Assembly: GCF_900177715.1 (NCBI RefSeq)
Contig: NZ_FXWG01000001.1
Span: forward strand, 248,001 to 312,000
Length of the DNA: 64,000 bases
From: Altererythrobacter xiamenensis
Lineage (GTDB): Bacteria; Pseudomonadota; Alphaproteobacteria; Sphingomonadales; Sphingomonadaceae
Reading direction: 5' to 3'
The notes under the pieces were generated by a model. That model saw nothing but the letters and a program-made list of their open reading frames with translations, was not told where the DNA came from and did no database searches. Position 1 is the stretch's first letter; every line of letters begins with the position of its first letter. A program made the translations under genes and the position numbers. Of the stretch, positions 16,583 to 24,744 are shown piece after piece.

Positions 16583-17548
16583 TCACATGCGGACGAGACT
16601 GGCACCCCATGTGAAGCCGCCGCCCATCGCTTCGAACATGACGAGATCGCCCGGCTTGATGCGCCCGTCCTTGCGCGCGACATCGAACGCAAGCGGCACC
16701 GAAGCAGCCGAAGTATTGGCATGCCGGTCGACCGTTACCACCACCTTGTCTTCCGAGATTCCCAGCTTGCGGGCGGTCGCATCGAGAATGCGCTTGTTCG
16801 CCTGGTGCGGCACGACCCAGTCGAGATTGCCGGACGAAAGGCCAGCATCTTCAATCACTTCGTTCAGAACTTCGGCAAGATTGACAACGGCGTGGCGGAA
16901 CACTTCGCGCCCCTTCATCCTGAGATGGCCGACGGTCTGCGTGGTCGAAGGACCGCCATCGACATAGAGCAGATCATGCTGCGCACCGTCGGCATGGAGC
17001 CGCGTCGCGAGGATACCCGGATCACTATCCCCGCACTCGCTCGCTTCCAGAACGACAGCGCCCGCACCATCGCCGAACAGCACGCAAGTGGTTCTATCTT
17101 CCCAGTCGAGGATACGGCTGAATGTCTCCGCTCCGATCACCAGCGCCCGAGTCGCCATGCCAGACCGCAACATCGAATCGGCTGTCGCGAGCGCATAGAG
17201 AAAGCCCGAGCAGACCGCCGCGACGTCGAACGCGATGCCGCCATGACAACCGAGCGCATGCTGCACCTTTGTTGCGGTCGCCGGGAAGGTGTTGTCGGGC
17301 GTGGCTGTGGCAAGAACGATCAGGTCGATATCGCCAGCACCCATTCCGGCGTCGTCGAGAGCCTTGCGTGCGGCGTCGGTGGCAAGCGTTGCGGTGGTCT
17401 CGCCCTCGCCCGCGATGTAGCGCTGGCGAATACCGGTGCGTTCGACAATCCACTCGTCGCTTGTGTCGACCTGAGCCGCAAGCTCCTCGTTGGTGACGCA
17501 ACGCTTGGGGAGCGCCGAGCCGCTGCCTTTGATCTGGGAACGGATCAC
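16583..17548 (-). CDS. fabH: 3-oxoacyl-ACP synthase III FabH
   Basis: A 321-residue ketoacyl-ACP synthase III that condenses acetyl-CoA with malonyl-ACP to start fatty-acid synthesis. The active-site cysteine is C113 ([11 protein letters not shown]), with the catalytic histidine in VPHQANKRI and the asparagine in the C-terminal region. N-terminal [10 protein letters not shown] and ERTGIRQRY are typical. Its start overlaps the plsX stop by 4 nt, consistent with co-translation. Confidence 0.96.
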   Translation of the reverse strand: MIRSQIKGSGSALPKRCVTNEELAAQVDTSDEWIVERTGIRQRYIAGEGETTATLATDAARKALDDAGMGAGDIDLIVLATATPDNTFPATATKVQHALGCHGGIAFDVAAVCSGFLYALATADSMLRSGMATRALVIGAETFSRILDWEDRTTCVLFGDGAGAVVLEASECGDSDPGILATRLHADGAQHDLLYVDGGPSTTQTVGHLRMKGREVFRHAVVNLAEVLNEVIEDAGLSSGNLDWVVPHQANKRILDATARKLGISEDKVVVTVDRHANTSAASVPLAFDVARKDGRIKPGDLVMFEAMGGGFTWGASLVRM

Positions 17549-18612
17549 TTGCCGGTGCCTTCGCTGGCAGCGCCGCCATTGGTTTCACGCAGCCGCGCTT
17601 CGCCGAGTTCGGCGAGATCCTTGGCGATGCGGTTGGTTATGTCGTCTTCGAGCAACCGCGCCGCAACCTCGACCGCATTGGCGACCCCGGCTGCGTTGGC
17701 GCTGCCGTGGCTCTTCACCACGACGCCGTTGAGGCCGAGGAAAACCGCCCCGTTGTGGTTGTTCGGGTCGAGATGGTGCTTGAGCAATTCGGTCGCGGGG
17801 CGAGAGACGAGAAAGCCGATCTTCGACCGCAAGGAACTGGTGAATGCGCTACGCAGAAGATCGGTGACGAAGCGCGCCGTCCCCTCGATCGCCTTCAACG
17901 CGATGTTGCCGGAGAAGCCGTCGGTCACGACCACATCGACTTCGCCGCGGTTGATCTTGTCCGATTCGACGTAGCCGTCGAACTGCATATCGAGACCCTT
18001 CGCCGCCTGGAGGTCGGCCGCTGCATCGCGCAGCCGGTCGAAACCCTTGTTCTCTTCCGTGCCGATATTGAGCAGCCGTACGCGCGGCTTCCGACCCAGA
18101 AGGATGCGGGAATAGGCCGCGCCCATGATCGCAAATTGGACAAGGTTGCGGGCATCCGCCTCGGTGTTGGCACCGAGGTCGAGCATGATGACGTCTTCGT
18201 CCTCGAGCGTGGGCATGACGGCGGCGAGCGCCGGCCGGTCGATTCCCGGCATGGTGCGCAAGGCAATCTTGCTCATCGCCATCAGCGCGCCGGTATTGCC
18301 TGCACTGACGGCGGCACCTGCCTTGCCCTGCTTCACGGCGTTGACCGCGAGGCCCATCGATGTGGTCTTGGCGCGGCGCAGCGCCTTGCTTGGCTGCTCG
18401 TCGCCGCCAACCACGTCTTCGCAATGCAGGATTTCGGACGCACCCCGCATATTAGGGTGCGATTCGAGCGCAGACTTGATCTGCGTCTCGTCACCGACAA
18501 GCAGGAACTGGAACTGGTCATGCCGACGGCGGGCCAGGGCCGCGCCTTCGACCATCACACGCACGCCTTCATCACCGCCCATCGCATCAATGGCGATACG
18601 CGGCAGGCTCAT
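17545..18612 (-). CDS. plsX: Phosphate acyltransferase PlsX
   Basis: A 355-residue enzyme making acyl-phosphate from acyl-ACP for phospholipid synthesis. Recognised from the start [40 protein letters not shown] and [13 protein letters not shown]. It is a peripheral membrane enzyme feeding PlsY. It lies between rpmF (31 nt upstream) and fabH (4-nt overlap), the classical arrangement linking ribosomal protein L32 with lipid synthesis. Confidence 0.96.
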   Translation of the reverse strand: MSLPRIAIDAMGGDEGVRVMVEGAALARRRHDQFQFLLVGDETQIKSALESHPNMRGASEILHCEDVVGGDEQPSKALRRAKTTSMGLAVNAVKQGKAGAAVSAGNTGALMAMSKIALRTMPGIDRPALAAVMPTLEDEDVIMLDLGANTEADARNLVQFAIMGAAYSRILLGRKPRVRLLNIGTEENKGFDRLRDAAADLQAAKGLDMQFDGYVESDKINRGEVDVVVTDGFSGNIALKAIEGTARFVTDLLRSAFTSSLRSKIGFLVSRPATELLKHHLDPNNHNGAVFLGLNGVVVKSHGSANAAGVANAVEVAARLLEDDITNRIAKDLAELGEARLRETNGGAASEGTGK

Positions 18613-18642
18613 GCTCGTCTCTCCAGCAAAATCAGCAGCGGC

Positions 18643-18822
18643 TTACAAGCCGACCGCTACGACCTCACGACCGTTATAAAAGCCGCAGTGCGGGCAAAGG
18701 TTGTGCGGGCGCTTCAATTCACCGCAGTTGTTGCACTCGTGGAAGGCCTCGACCTTCAGCGAATCATGCGCACGGCGATTGCCGCGGCGGTGGGGCGATA
18801 CTTTTCTCTTAGGGACAGCCAT
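18643..18822 (-). CDS. rpmF: 50S ribosomal protein L32
   Basis: A 59-residue ribosomal protein. It starts [20 protein letters not shown] and carries the zinc-binding CxxC pairs CNNC and CPHC, followed by FYNGREVV. It is the first gene of the plsX-fabH-ihfA-merR cluster. The start ATG is at 18822 and the stop TAA at 18643. The 197-bp gap to the divergent MAPEG gene presumably holds both promoters; I see no clear motif there. Confidence 0.96.
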   Translation of the reverse strand: MAVPKRKVSPHRRGNRRAHDSLKVEAFHECNNCGELKRPHNLCPHCGFYNGREVVAVGL

Positions 18823-19019
18823 TGCGGCACCTGTTCCTCAAATAAATCCGTGTCTTCGTGGGCCGCCCTAGGGCAAGGTTCGCTGACGCACAAGAGACTG
18901 TGCGGCGTTTTGGAACCCGGCACTGGCGGGAAGCCGCGCGCTATAGCGGAAAAATCATGCGTTGCAACCCATCGCGGCACCGCATAGCAGATCGGACCAT
19001 AACAGGGAGGGACCTCGAT

Positions 19020-19418
19020 ATGAACATTTTGCTGCCGGTTACCTTGTCTTCGGCTGCCGCCGCCGCGATCCTCGCAATCTGGCTGATGATCCGCGTGGGG
19101 CAAGTCCGCACGTCGGAGAAAGTGAGCGTAGGCGATGGCGGGAACGAACGCGTCATTCGCCGCATGCGCGCCCATGCGAATTTCATCGAGAGCGCACCCT
19201 TCGTGGTGATCCTCATCGCAGTGATCGAGCTTGCCGGCAGAGGCACGCCGTGGCTGGCCTATGTCGCAGGCGCTTACTTCATCGGCCGCATTCTCCACGG
19301 ATTCGGCATGGAAGGCGGCGGGATGCAGTGGGGCCGCATGGTCGGGACGATCGTGACGCTGCTCACCTTGCTGGGCCTCGCAGTGGTCGCCGCGCTGATC
19401 GGTATGGGGATTATGTAG
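19020..19418 (+). CDS. MAPEG family membrane protein
   Basis: A 132-residue integral membrane protein with four hydrophobic helices. The MAPEG features are RVGQVRTSEKVSVGDGG near the first loop and MRAHANFIESAPFVVILI in the second. Members include microsomal glutathione transferases; bacterial ones are mostly uncharacterised. The ATG at 19020 has a strong GGAGGG site and starts directly in the first helix. Confidence 0.9.
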   Translation: MNILLPVTLSSAAAAAILAIWLMIRVGQVRTSEKVSVGDGGNERVIRRMRAHANFIESAPFVVILIAVIELAGRGTPWLAYVAGAYFIGRILHGFGMEGGGMQWGRMVGTIVTLLTLLGLAVVAALIGMGIM

Positions 19419-19472
19419 ATCTGTTTCGCTCGGGACACCCGTCCCGAGCCGAACCTCGCGCTTAGGGGATAA

Positions 19473-20147
19473 TCAGGAAAGCGCGTAATCGCTCACGAAC
19501 GCATTGGTCTTGCGCTCCTGGCCGAAGGTGCTGGTCGGACCGTGGCCGGGAATGAACAACACGTCATCGCCCAGCGGCCAGAGCTTCTGGGTGATCGCGT
19601 CGATCAGGTCCTGGTGATTGCCCATCGGGAAGTCCGTTCGGCCAATTGAGCCCTGGAACAGCACGTCCCCGACGATCGCGAACTTGCTCGGCTTGTGAAA
19701 GAACACGACATGGCCGGGCGTGTGGCCAGGGCAATGGATGACGTCGAGCGTGAGTTCGCCCACGGTTACCGTATCTCCGTCCTTCAGCCAGCGATCGGGC
19801 TCGAACACTTCGGCATTCATGCCATATTTCGCGCCATCCTCATCGAGACGCGCGATCCAGAAACGATCGTCTTCGTGCGGGCCTTCGATTGGCAGGCCCA
19901 ACTCCTTGGCAAGCACACCCGCCTCGCCGCAGTGGTCCATATGCCCATGCGTGATGAGGATTTTCTCGAGCGTGACCCCCGATTTCTCGACCGCCGCCTT
20001 GAGCTTATCGAGGTCGCCGCCCGGATCGGTCAGCGCACCGCGCATCGTCTTCGTGCACCAGATCAGCGAGCAGTTCTGCTGCAGCGGCGTGACGGGCAGG
20101 ATCGCTGCCTTCATGGGTGGAGTTGGCTTGGTGGCGGTGTCAGTCAT
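19473..20147 (-). CDS. MBL-fold metallo-hydrolase (glyoxalase II-like)
   Basis: A metallo-beta-lactamase-fold hydrolase of about 224 residues. The binuclear metal motif is THGHMDH, followed by HCPGHTPGHVVFF, the VGDVLFQGSIGRTDFP aspartate region and the distal FIPGHGPTS. This resembles YcbL/GloB-type thioester hydrolases, though persulfide dioxygenases also share the fold. The ATG at 20147 is a reasonable start; MKAAILPVT at 20114 is an alternative. Neither has a strong ribosome-binding site. Confidence 0.88.
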   Translation of the reverse strand: MTDTATKPTPPMKAAILPVTPLQQNCSLIWCTKTMRGALTDPGGDLDKLKAAVEKSGVTLEKILITHGHMDHCGEAGVLAKELGLPIEGPHEDDRFWIARLDEDGAKYGMNAEVFEPDRWLKDGDTVTVGELTLDVIHCPGHTPGHVVFFHKPSKFAIVGDVLFQGSIGRTDFPMGNHQDLIDAITQKLWPLGDDVLFIPGHGPTSTFGQERKTNAFVSDYALS

Positions 20148-20192
20148 GACAAGCGATGTGGCCGGAGGCGTCAGGGATTGCAAGACAGAGGG

Positions 20193-20435
20193 TCAGCCCC
20201 GTCGGATTTTGCGAAAGCGGCCCTTCTTGTCTCGCCGGTACTCGAGCCGCGGCGGGACGGAGTTTGCCCAGGACCAGAAGCGCGAGAGGAATGACCGCAG
20301 CTTGCCGCGTCGACGGCGCTTCTCCGGCTCTTCGCGCCCCTCGGAATCCGCAAGTGCCCAGGCGATGACGAACACCACCACGATTACCGTCACGACAAAA
20401 AGGAGAGACAAAGCGCCGATGATCCAAAAGGCCAT
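20193..20435 (-). CDS. Small membrane protein with basic tail
   Basis: An 80-residue protein. One strongly hydrophobic helix (about 3-27: WIIGALSLLFVVTVIVVV) is followed by a highly basic tail (PEKRRRRGKLR, RRDKKGRFRKIRRG). The positive-inside rule puts the tail in the cytoplasm. No family is recognised. The ATG at 20435 is preferred because it starts at the helix. It lies between the MBL-fold gene and the S24 regulator, on the same strand. Confidence 0.55.
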   Translation of the reverse strand: MAFWIIGALSLLFVVTVIVVVFVIAWALADSEGREEPEKRRRRGKLRSFLSRFWSWANSVPPRLEYRRDKKGRFRKIRRG

Positions 20436-20505
20436 CCGGGCATTGTTACAAATGGCGCGGCTGGCGAACACCCGCCGTAAGTCGTGGTGGGGGGACTATT
20501 TGGGG

Positions 20506-21177
20506 CTAAATCCGCCCGCCTTTCCACACCACGCGGCCGATAATCTCGAGGTCTTCCGCCGCGACATCGACCGGCGGGTAGGCGAGGTTCTGGCTGAGCA
20601 GCGCGAAGCGCCCCGCCCCTTGCGAGGCGACGCGCTTGACCATCACCGTGTCGCCGAGGCGCACCACATGCACCCCGTCGCGAAACGCACGCGGCGCACG
20701 GTCGACCAGGATCTCGTCGCCATCGCGCAGCAATGGCTCCATCGAGTCCCCCTCGACGGTGATCGCCGAAAGCTTTGCGCCCTCAAGCCCTTGCTCGCGC
20801 AGCCAGCGCGCCGAAAAGCGGAAAGCATCGAACGGCACCTCCGCATCGGGCAGCGCCCCCGGCCCTGCGGAGGCCCCGACATCGAGCCGCGGCACATCGA
20901 CCCATTGGCCCCGTGACGTCGTGGCAGCAGGCGCGGCACCATAGGAAATATCCTTAATGCCGGCCTCGGAAGCGCCAAGCTCCGTTTCCGGAACACCAAA
21001 GAACTCGGCGAGCTTCCTTCGGTCCTGTTCCTCCAGCTTGCGCGGGCTTCCCTTGCGCACAAATTGCTGAAGATAGCTGGGGTTACGCCCGATCATCGCC
21101 GAGAGCGAAGCGAGGCTCGCTCCGTTCTGTTGCGACAATTCCATCAGCCTGGCGCGCTCGCCGCTCAGATCATCCAT
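20506..21177 (-). CDS. S24-family (LexA/CI-like) repressor-protease
   Basis: A 223-residue regulator. It has an N-terminal helix-turn-helix (about 20-60: ASLASLSAMIGRNPSYLQQF) and a C-terminal S24 peptidase domain with the Ser-Lys dyad at S145 (EGDSMEPL) and K181 (VMVKRV). Such proteins bind as dimers and can self-cleave when RecA is activated; the linker ASAGPG may be the cleavage region. The ATG at 21177 has a GAGGA site. A palindrome pair at 21206-21241 sits directly upstream, between it and a divergent Cro-like gene, and is probably its operator. Confidence 0.85.
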   Translation of the reverse strand: MDDLSGERARLMELSQQNGASLASLSAMIGRNPSYLQQFVRKGSPRKLEEQDRRKLAEFFGVPETELGASEAGIKDISYGAAPAATTSRGQWVDVPRLDVGASAGPGALPDAEVPFDAFRFSARWLREQGLEGAKLSAITVEGDSMEPLLRDGDEILVDRAPRAFRDGVHVVRLGDTVMVKRVASQGAGRFALLSQNLAYPPVDVAAEDLEIIGRVVWKGGRI

Positions 21178-21205
21178 CGCTCATTCCTCAAGCCTCATTA
21201 AAATT

Positions 21206-21241
21206 TCCTATAGCATAGGATTTTTCCTAGACAAGTAGGAA
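21206..21241. promoter_or_regulatory. Tandem palindromes, candidate operator of the S24 repressor
   Basis: Two perfect dyads lie side by side: TCCTAT-N3-ATAGGA (21206-21220) and TTCCTA-N6-TAGGAA (21224-21241). Both share the half-site TCCTA, and their centres are about 19-20 bp apart, close to two helical turns. The region is AT-rich and lies between the repressor (start 21177) and the divergent Cro-like gene (start 21309), as expected for a shared control region. Confidence 0.7.
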
Positions 21242-21308
21242 TTGGGATGGAACGAATCAGGAACACAAAGTTCGATTCGTCCTGCGAAACCACCATGAGG
21301 GAAGCCCA

Positions 21309-21554
21309 ATGCTGATCCGTTCCATCGAGAAATTCCTTCGCCAGCACGATATGCCCGCGACAAAGTTCGGCCGTCTCGCCGCGCATGACCCGCGCTTCGT
21401 GCTCGACCTGCGCATGGGCCGCATTCCGCGCCCCGGCACGGAGGCGCGTATCCGCAAATGGATGGACAATTATCATCCCGAGCGCACCGATCTCGTCGCT
21501 GCCGCTCTCCAGTCCAAGCGCTTCGAAACGAAAGGATTCGCCCATGCATCCTGA
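21309..21554 (+). CDS. Cro/CI-like small HTH protein (putative)
   Basis: An 81-residue protein. The segment MLIRSIEKFLRQHDMPATKF, followed by GRLAAHDPRFVLDLRMGRIP, fits a helix-turn-helix fold seen in small sphingomonad proteins; the RxPRPGTEARIRKWMDN end resembles the last helix of XRE-type domains. DNA binding is inferred. It is transcribed divergently from the S24 repressor across an operator-like region, resembling a phage immunity pair. The next gene overlaps its 3' end by 11 nt. Confidence 0.6.
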   Translation: MLIRSIEKFLRQHDMPATKFGRLAAHDPRFVLDLRMGRIPRPGTEARIRKWMDNYHPERTDLVAAALQSKRFETKGFAHAS

Positions 21555-21903
21555 CGCCTATGAAACGAAGGCGCGTCGCATGCGCGCTCGCCGTACCGTG
21601 GGTGACCGCGTGCAGGAGGCGCTGCTGATGCTTGGCGAAGCGCAGGGGCAAATGCTGAGCCATAGCGAGAAGCCCTGGGCCTCGATCACCTTTTCAGGGT
21701 CACGGCACGAACTGATGTTCGACTTCGCCGGGCCAGAGGCCGTGGCAGCAGGCGAGCGCTTCATCGCCGCCCTGCCCGATTACGAGTTCGCCATTCCCGG
21801 ACATCTGGTGGCCGAGGCAACTGTGAGCGAAGTGGATCACCTGATGCACCCGGCTCCCCGCCTGATCGTCACGGTGACACTGCTCTTGCTCGAAGACGCG
21901 TGA
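21544..21903 (+). CDS. Hypothetical protein coupled to the Cro-like gene
   Basis: A 119-residue protein with a basic N-terminus (KARRMRARRTVGDRVQEALL) and a mixed alpha/beta body without membrane segments; it is probably cytosolic. No domain is recognised. The ATG at 21544 lies inside the previous gene (11-nt overlap), so the two are translated together and probably share the S24-controlled promoter. The start is fixed by the overlap; upstream frame sequence encodes no plausible protein. Confidence 0.6.
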   Translation: MHPDAYETKARRMRARRTVGDRVQEALLMLGEAQGQMLSHSEKPWASITFSGSRHELMFDFAGPEAVAAGERFIAALPDYEFAIPGHLVAEATVSEVDHLMHPAPRLIVTVTLLLLEDA

Positions 21904-21906
21904 CCC

Positions 21907-23352
21907 CTACCCCCTCCTGATAATCAAACTCCGGATCTCGGTCATGTCTTCCATGGCAAAGCGAATGCCCTCGCGGCCGAGACCGGAGTTCTTGACCCCG
22001 CCATAGGGCATGTTGTCGACGCGGTAGCTGGGGATCTCGTTGATGCAGATCCCGCCGTATTCAAGCCTGTCCCAGGCATTCATCACCTTGAAGAAATCGC
22101 GCGTGAACACGCCCGCCTGAAGGCCGAACTCGCTGCGGTTGACCTCGGCCAGCGCCTCGTCGAAGTCGGAAAACTTCATCAATACCGCTGCGGGGCCGAA
22201 GGCTTCCTCGTTGACGATCTTCGCACGCTTGTCGACATTCTCGAGCAGCGTCGCCTCGACCATCTGGCCGTCGCGACCACCACCGCAGAGCAGGTCCGCG
22301 CCGCCTTCGACCGCCTCGTCGATCCAGTTCTTGAGACGCTTCGCTTCGCCTTCGTCGATCATCGGGCCGATGAACGTATCGCGGTCCTTCGGGTCGCCCG
22401 ACTTCAGCGCCTTCGCCTGTTTCACAAGCATGTCCTTGAAGGTGTCGTAGATGTCCTCGTGGATCAGGATGCGCTGAACGCTGATGCAGCTCTGGCCCGA
22501 TTGGTAGAACGTGCCTTTGATCACGCGCCCTACCGCGTCTTCCAGATCGGCATCGTGATCGATCACCACCGCCGCATTGCCGCCGAGTTCGAGCGTGACC
22601 TTCTTCTTGCCCGCTCGCGCCTTGAGCGCCCAGCCGACCTCGTCCGAACCGGTGAAACTGAGCAGCTTGAGCCGCTCGTCCGTCGTGAACAGGTCAGCGC
22701 CCTCACGGCTCGCCGGCAGGATGGAGAATGCGCCTTCCGGCAGCACGTCACATTCGGCCAGCACCTCGCCGATGATCAGCGCGCCGAGCGGTGTCTTGCT
22801 GGCGGGCTTGAGCACGAAGGGGCAGCCGACCGCGATGGCCGGCGCGATCTTGTGCGCGGCGAGGTTGAGCGGAAAGTTGAAGGGCGAAATGAAGCTGCAC
22901 GGCCCCACCGGGACACGCTTCCAGATCGCCTGATAGCCCTCTGCGCGCTCGGAGATATCGAGCGGCATGACCTCGCCGCCCATCCGCACCGATTCCTCGG
23001 CGGCAATCTCGAAAGTGTCGATCAGCCGGTCGACTTCGCCCTCGCTGTCGCCGATCGGTTTGCCCGCCTCGACGCAGAGCGAATAGGCAAGCTCGTCATA
23101 GCGTTCGCGGAAGCGCGACACGCAATGCTTGAGCACGTCCTTGCGCTGATAAGCCGCCAGCCGCGCCATCGGTTCTGCGGCGCGCGCTGCACCCGCAATC
23201 GCCTCGTCGATGATCTCAGGCGATGCCTGCGCGACGCGGAAAGCGACCTCGCCGGTAAACTTGTCCGTCACCGCAAGGTTGGTGTTGGGCTGCTCCGCCC
23301 TGTTGTTGAGATAGAGCGGGTAGGTGTCTTTGAGCTTGGGGGTTTTGGACAT
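21907..23352 (-). CDS. NAD(P)-dependent aldehyde dehydrogenase
   Basis: A 481-residue aldehyde dehydrogenase oxidising an aldehyde to the acid. Visible are the cofactor-binding FTGSDEVGW, the catalytic glutamate motif LELGGNAAVV and the catalytic cysteine in SGQSCISVQRI, with the C-terminal FGPAAVLMKF and MPYGGVKNSGLGREG. It resembles the lactaldehyde / phosphonoacetaldehyde branch, but the substrate is not assignable. It lies 51 nt downstream of a 2-hydroxyacid dehydrogenase gene on the same strand, so the two may act on related carbonyl compounds. Confidence 0.93.
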   Translation of the reverse strand: MSKTPKLKDTYPLYLNNRAEQPNTNLAVTDKFTGEVAFRVAQASPEIIDEAIAGAARAAEPMARLAAYQRKDVLKHCVSRFRERYDELAYSLCVEAGKPIGDSEGEVDRLIDTFEIAAEESVRMGGEVMPLDISERAEGYQAIWKRVPVGPCSFISPFNFPLNLAAHKIAPAIAVGCPFVLKPASKTPLGALIIGEVLAECDVLPEGAFSILPASREGADLFTTDERLKLLSFTGSDEVGWALKARAGKKKVTLELGGNAAVVIDHDADLEDAVGRVIKGTFYQSGQSCISVQRILIHEDIYDTFKDMLVKQAKALKSGDPKDRDTFIGPMIDEGEAKRLKNWIDEAVEGGADLLCGGGRDGQMVEATLLENVDKRAKIVNEEAFGPAAVLMKFSDFDEALAEVNRSEFGLQAGVFTRDFFKVMNAWDRLEYGGICINEIPSYRVDNMPYGGVKNSGLGREGIRFAMEDMTEIRSLIIRRG

Positions 23353-23403
23353 TCGAGGGAAACTCCTTTCCCTCTTAACGGCCTGTCCCCTTGCCCTGTT
23401 CCG

Positions 23404-24342
23404 CTAGTACCCGAGCTTCGGATCGAACACCGGGCTGACCGGCTCGCCCTTCAGATAATGATCTAGGTTCTCGAGGAAGCGGTCGGCCGAACGCTTGAAC
23501 ATCTTGTCCTGCGCGCGGCCCGAGAGGTGCATGGTGATATGCGCGTTTTCGAGCGACCACAGCCTGTGATCCTCAGGCAGCGGCTCGGGTGTCGTCACGT
23601 CGAGAAAGGCGCTGCCGATGCTCTTCGCTTCCAGCGCCTCGACCAGAGCCGGCTGATCGATCACCGCGCCGCGCGCGATGTTCACCAGCACAGCATCCGA
23701 CTTCATCGCAGCAAGTTCGCTCGCGCCGATCATCCCGTCGGTTTCGGGCGTTGCCGGGACCGCCAGGATCACCCAGTCGAACTCGCCCAGCTTGCCGCGC
23801 CACTCGTCAGGCGTCAGCACGCCTTCCCCACCGCTGCGCCGCACCACGGTCACATCGACGTCGAACGCTTCGAGCCGCGGCTTGATCAGCTTTCCGATCG
23901 CGCCATAGCCCAGCAGCAGCGCCTTCGATCCGGCAAGCTCGCGCTTTCCAGGCGAATCCATCAGCCATTCGTGGCGGTCCTGCGCGCGCACGACCTCGCG
24001 ATAGCCCTTGGCGATGTTGAGCATCCCCATCACGACATATTCGGCGATGGTGATCGCGTTGATTCCCGCACCATTGGTGACGGTAATCCCGCGCTCGATC
24101 AGCACGTCCATCGGCAGGAAGTCGAGCCCCGCATAGATCGAATTCAGCCATTTGAGCTTCGTCGCCGCGCGGAGCGTTTCGATCATCGGCTCCTTCTCGT
24201 TGAAGTCGAACCAGCCGATTTCAGCGAGTGGCGCGACTTCGAGAGCCTCTTCCCGGCTGGCGAACCAGTGCACGTCGAGCCCATCGGGCAAGCGCGGTTC
24301 GACCATCGGTCGGATCAGGGCGGACAGGGCGAGTGTTGTCAT
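23404..24342 (-). CDS. D-2-hydroxyacid dehydrogenase
   Basis: A 312-residue NAD-dependent dehydrogenase of the D-isomer family. The Rossmann motif is LLGYGAIGK, the catalytic arginine is in VNIARGAVID, the glutamate in the TPEPLPEDH segment, and the histidine in the ITMHLSG segment. It interconverts 2-keto and D-2-hydroxy acids. It sits in a run of minus-strand genes between a small membrane protein (9-nt gap) and the aldehyde dehydrogenase. Confidence 0.92.
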   Translation of the reverse strand: MTTLALSALIRPMVEPRLPDGLDVHWFASREEALEVAPLAEIGWFDFNEKEPMIETLRAATKLKWLNSIYAGLDFLPMDVLIERGITVTNGAGINAITIAEYVVMGMLNIAKGYREVVRAQDRHEWLMDSPGKRELAGSKALLLGYGAIGKLIKPRLEAFDVDVTVVRRSGGEGVLTPDEWRGKLGEFDWVILAVPATPETDGMIGASELAAMKSDAVLVNIARGAVIDQPALVEALEAKSIGSAFLDVTTPEPLPEDHRLWSLENAHITMHLSGRAQDKMFKRSADRFLENLDHYLKGEPVSPVFDPKLGY

Positions 24343-24351
24343 GGCACCTTA

Positions 24352-24708
24352 CTAAGGCCGGAATGCCAGCCACGCTACCCCGGCGAGCACCGGCAAGCCT
24401 GCGAGATCGACCGTAGCGATGCGCCTCAGCGGCGCGGGGCTTCCAGCGCTCCAGTATAGCACGAGGAAACTTATCATGCTGATGCCGACAAGAAGGACGG
24501 CGAGGCGGCGCCCCTCGGGCATGATGGCCGCCCAGACACAGGCAACGAAGACCGCGAAAAACAGCGCCGCCCGGTGGTGCATAAGCAGGAAAAGCGGGCT
24601 GTCCGGCTCGATGTGATAGAGCGTTGTCAGCGTCGCCGGACGGAATAACGCGAGCGCCGGGGTGGCGTGGATCGCAGCGAGAACGAGCCAGAGAATCGGT
24701 TGCAACAT
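24352..24708 (-). CDS. Four-helix membrane protein, unknown function
   Basis: A 118-residue protein with about four hydrophobic helices (near 3-22, 42-62, 68-86 and 98-115) and almost no soluble part. No catalytic motif is visible. Homologues of this shape occur in sphingomonads without a function. The ATG at 24708 falls inside the first of two palindromes (24699-24732), suggesting repression at the start of transcription. Confidence 0.7.
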   Translation of the reverse strand: MLQPILWLVLAAIHATPALALFRPATLTTLYHIEPDSPLFLLMHHRAALFFAVFVACVWAAIMPEGRRLAVLLVGISMISFLVLYWSAGSPAPLRRIATVDLAGLPVLAGVAWLAFRP

Positions 24709-24732
24709 GCAACTATTGTAGCGGTTGCTACA
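24699..24732. promoter_or_regulatory. Paired palindromes at the start of the 24708 gene
   Basis: GTTGCA-N3-TGCAAC (24699-24713) and TGTAGC-N4-GCTACA (24717-24732) are both perfect 6-bp dyads, 3 bp apart. The first covers the start codon of the minus-strand membrane protein gene and the second lies directly upstream. This looks like an operator for a dimeric regulator. None is encoded next to it. Confidence 0.5.
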
Positions 24733-24744
24733 CGGGTGGCAAGA

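Noticed and set aside
20506-21903. Prophage remnant
   Set aside because: Only the repressor and a Cro-like protein are phage-like. There is no integrase, structural gene or att duplication nearby.
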